A stretch of 64,000 nt of DNA, taken from assembly GCA_039881145.1 (NCBI GenBank), contig JAYKKI010000066.1, forward strand, positions 8,815,501 through 8,879,500. The letters are read 5' to 3'. Made by a program: the position numbers and the translations under genes. The first letter of the stretch is position 1; every line of letters begins with the position of its first letter. Under the pieces are notes generated by a model. It saw only the letters and a program-made list of their open reading frames with translations. It was not told the DNA's origin and did not search any database. This DNA is from Druceiella hillmani (Eukaryota; Arthropoda; Insecta; Lepidoptera; Hepialidae). Below, in pieces: positions 60,620 through 64,000 of this stretch.

Positions 60620-63600
60620 GTCGACATGAGATGACTTCCCACGTCGATGGCACTTTTTATTTCCAAAGACAATTTCAAAATATATATTGACATTTCTTAT
60701 TTGAAAATACTGAACAAAAGTAACAAAAATCAAAGCGAAACTATGAATATTTATCTACAAACTGAAGTAATTGGTTTCATCCACCTAGTTGCTACTAACC
60801 GATGTTAAGTCATTTAAATATAGTGCCATCTTTTTACCTTTAAGCAATGAGCAATGTACTTTAAGCAATGTGCGAAAACGGTTACAAATTAAGCATGGCA
60901 TTAAAACAATGAAAAAAACTATAATGAATTTCGTGGTTTACCTTAAGAACCAAAAAACAAAGTGAAACGCTAAAATTATTCGAACGTCATTAAACTGCGA
61001 GTTGTGACGACGATATTGGATTTTGACCTATACTGAAAAGCAAGTATTTGTATTATAAAGTGTTCAACATGTTCAGCTATTTTACATCTATTCAATATGT
61101 CCAACATTCGATATTTATTATTCCACTCGACATTGGGAAAATTCTGTATGAAATTAAATTGAAAAATAAATTAAAAATGTTGCTTTTTGAGGCAGAATTT
61201 CGCACTTTTTAGGCAGAATCCCAGTTACTAAATAAGAATTCTTATATTAAAGAAAACAAATCAAAGTTAATTACAAATACAAACCTATGTTGACTTGAAC
61301 GTTTGTTCATTTTTATCCACTATACATTATTTCATAGGGATATCTGTTGATCAAAAGCAGCCAGGTAATTGGTGTCAGTTGATGCTGTTTTATCAGAATA
61401 ACGTTTTTTCTAAAATATTTTTAATAGTCCGTCACTTTTGTAACTAAAATTTCTCAACGTAATTAGCTTTCTTGAACTATAAAAATAAGCATTAAACCTA
61501 ACCTAACAAATAAGTCTTGGTCGAGGTCTCATCATTTTCAAGAGACATTTATATAAATCAAATAGGAAAATATAGGAAAATCTATGTCCTTTACATTCTG
61601 TTAAACTTTGCATGCTTATTATTTACAAACATAGTTCGTCACTTTGCAATTTTACAATTATTGAAGGAAATATGTTGCTATTTATCAATAAATCCTTAAG
61701 TATGATCAATAAATGAAAGTATTATTTAGGAAAAATAAGAAAACTACTAAAGGCAGTTAGCCATATGCGTCATAATCTAAAAGTTTTTAATGAGGGATCT
61801 GATATTTATTAACAATTTTTGTAATGCTCTTTTGTATATTACTAGCTAGAGTAAAAGTTTCGTTATTTATTTCAGATAATAGTATTTTGCAGATACACTT
61901 ACGTCATCAATGTTATTTTCACAGCTACACATTTCAGTAGTATACATTCTCATATTCTTTACATGTTGTAATCGATAATTTCGAGGTTTTGCGTTCGAAT
62001 CTCAGAAATATATTTTTTCCCATCATAAATATGTTAGAATTTGGCTTGAAATGCTTTCTCCTTGAGAAAAGTAGGTCTTTCTCATGTGAGCTTATATATT
62101 TCACTAAGAGATTACGTAGGTTACGTTTACTTACGATATTTTTATTGTTTTAATCTTTCAGTGTTCTGTAATCTGCACGTTCCCGCAAGTGTTTACATGC
62201 TTTCTTAACAAAGCTTTTATTTCTTTTTCGTTTTCATGATAATGACCTTTTTTAGTGGTTTATAAATGATATAGACAAATTAATGAAATATTTTGATATA
62301 AATTAATACTTTTATTGTAAATATTTTTAATCGAATGAACTTTTAATAATAGAAGCGGAATAAAGGTAATAATGTTTACGCGCATTTCATTAAAAAATAA
62401 AATCGTCTTCTGATATGAATATGACATTATATTTTTCAGGTTTACTGTAATTTATTAACGAAGTAAAAAAAAAGCTTAATGAAGAAAAAACCTTCAGATG
62501 AAGAAAAAAAAACAAAAATTTGGCAAGAAGGAAAAATGATTAATGAATAAATTTGACGAGTTTTCTGGAAATGGTTTAAATACTTACAAAACCCAATACA
62601 TTATATGTACATTAACAACCCCACCTCTACATTAACATACCCCACCTCTCGTATTCGCAGTGTAATTCTTTACATTTCTTTATATTTCTTAATTTTTTTT
62701 TATCAGCAAGAGAGCAAGATAATGTTTTTTTCAGTTTCTTCTGTGCTATTCAATATATTATAATGCGCTCTGATAATTTAATATAATTTTAGGATTATGT
62801 ATTAAATCACTTATTGTAAACATTCACTATTTAAAAGCATATTAAGTTCCATTGATAAAGAGAAGTTAGAGAATATGGGACAGAGATACTCTGATTCTAA
62901 TATTCAACTACGTTTCATTAAAAACCGACAGATTTAATGGTCTCTGTAATACTAAAACAAAAATTAAGGTTAAAATATAAAACGCGTGTACGGAAAAATA
63001 AAGTAAAAAATATGAAAAATCGTTTCACTTAAAGAAGTTTTTTTAATAAATTTTGAAGGTTGGTGTTTAGTATTAAGATTTTAAATTATTTAAAGAAAGT
63101 TTAAAATATTTCGAGATAATTTTTTATCGAAATGAGCTCAAACTTGACGAATTGCTAAGGATTATACATATAAAATAAAATATGAATAAAGTAAACCGAT
63201 TTAAAATTCTAGAATATTTTTTATTAGTATCCTAGACTTAATGAGACTTTCGAATAATATTAATGATTAAACGGTTAGTTTAGAAGATTAGTTATAAAAC
63301 CAAAATTTTTATATTAGGTCGACCCTGCACTAATTTGCAAAAATGAAATTCAGAGAAGACAGTGATGGACTTGGGAAAAGTAATCTCGATAGTTAATAAT
63401 CTTAAGAATTTTATATACCGTTTGACGTCTTGTAAATGAATACCGCATATGGCTATAGAGTTTAATAATAAGTAACGTTAAGTGAAATGGAAACTCGTTT
63501 TGCGTACGTCGGTTTTATCCGTTTAACATTTGTTTTAATTTTTTTAACTGTTGAATTAAATGGTTTGTAAGCTTAAAAGCGTCAGATTTTTAAGTACCGC

Positions 63601-64000
63601 AGTTTTATTTATTGAAAAAAAATAAAATAATGTTGACTATTTAAAAGTTTGTTTGGTTTAAGGTGAACGGTGTACGAAACTTTCAAAGTTTTTACTTGAA
63701 TGATTGTGATTTATACATAAACTTTTTCTTTCTTACTTTTCCTAGCTGGCCTTTCTGCCTGTTTTGAAGAGCATCCTAGGAACTGGTACACAGTCAGACC
63801 CCAATACAGGTTTTTAAATCGTGTCTTTATCAGTACTTTGCCATGGCTTTATGATTTAAACTTTCAGAATTTTTACTTAACTAATCCCAATACAAAGGCA
63901 AATTTTGTTGAATTTTTTATCCAACACATCCAAATACATATTATTAAGTAGTATCTTTATGAGTATTTTTCCGATGTCTCCTGGTTAAAATTTTGCCGAA
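60620..64000. other. AT-rich stretch, nothing recognised
   Basis: No gene, RNA or transposon was recognised. A two-unit CCTAACCTAAC (61,497) and a B-box-like GCGTTCGAATCTC (61,991) were examined and not accepted. Confidence 0.45.

Noticed and set aside
61497..61507. CCTAACCTAAC as telomere-type repeat
   Set aside because: Only two units of the insect TTAGG repeat, expected by chance in AT-rich DNA.
61991..62003. B-box-like GCGTTCGAATCTC as a tRNA gene or tRNA-derived SINE
   Set aside because: No A box at the right distance and no cloverleaf could be drawn.

Overview
This 64 kb window looks like AT-rich, non-coding nuclear DNA of an animal, most likely an insect. It has long (TA)n microsatellites, decayed non-LTR retrotransposons, an hAT-type non-autonomous element with intact ends, a P-element-like transposase remnant and a family of foldback elements. 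I found no convincing protein-coding gene, exon, tRNA or rRNA. Open frames longer than 60 codons are rare and are explained by microsatellites, GC-rich patches, decayed transposons or chance. The species cannot be named from the sequence.

The left half (about 1-32,300) is an old tandem triplication of a non-coding unit of roughly 10-12 kb. Block order is A-D-E-F. Copy 1: A 1-4,100, D-E 5,015-7,960, F 8,830-9,900. Copy 2: A 9,920-11,940, D inside an inverted 3.2 kb segment at 12,200-15,410, E 16,770-17,000, F 20,710-22,130. Copy 3: A 22,140-26,200, D-E 29,615-32,300, with no F recognised. Copies have diverged by many substitutions and indels, but short blocks are far better preserved, notably a D core of about 72 bp and GC-rich pieces of A, E and F. 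That pattern suggests duplicated regulatory DNA or a duplicated non-coding transcript rather than genes.

Later insertions can be ordered against the triplication. A 5'-truncated LINE tail (6,081-6,540, 9-bp target duplication) and an hAT MITE (7,970-8,382, 8-bp target duplication) are in copy 1 only, and copy 3 shows the matching empty sites. A foldback element sits in copy 3 only, and the inversion in copy 2 is bounded by an inverted repeat.

The right half (about 32,300-64,000) is unique AT-rich sequence. It holds a P-like transposase remnant, a 151-bp tandem array, several inverted and direct local duplications, three more foldback copies, a LINE reverse-transcriptase remnant, three AGATGGCGCT (CTCF-core-like) sites and GC-richer islands (37.1-37.6, 38.9-39.4, 40.8-41.0, 44.9-45.2, 51.3-51.6 and 58.1-58.6 kb) that stand out as candidate conserved regulatory elements. 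All comparisons were made by eye; no alignment or database search was run.
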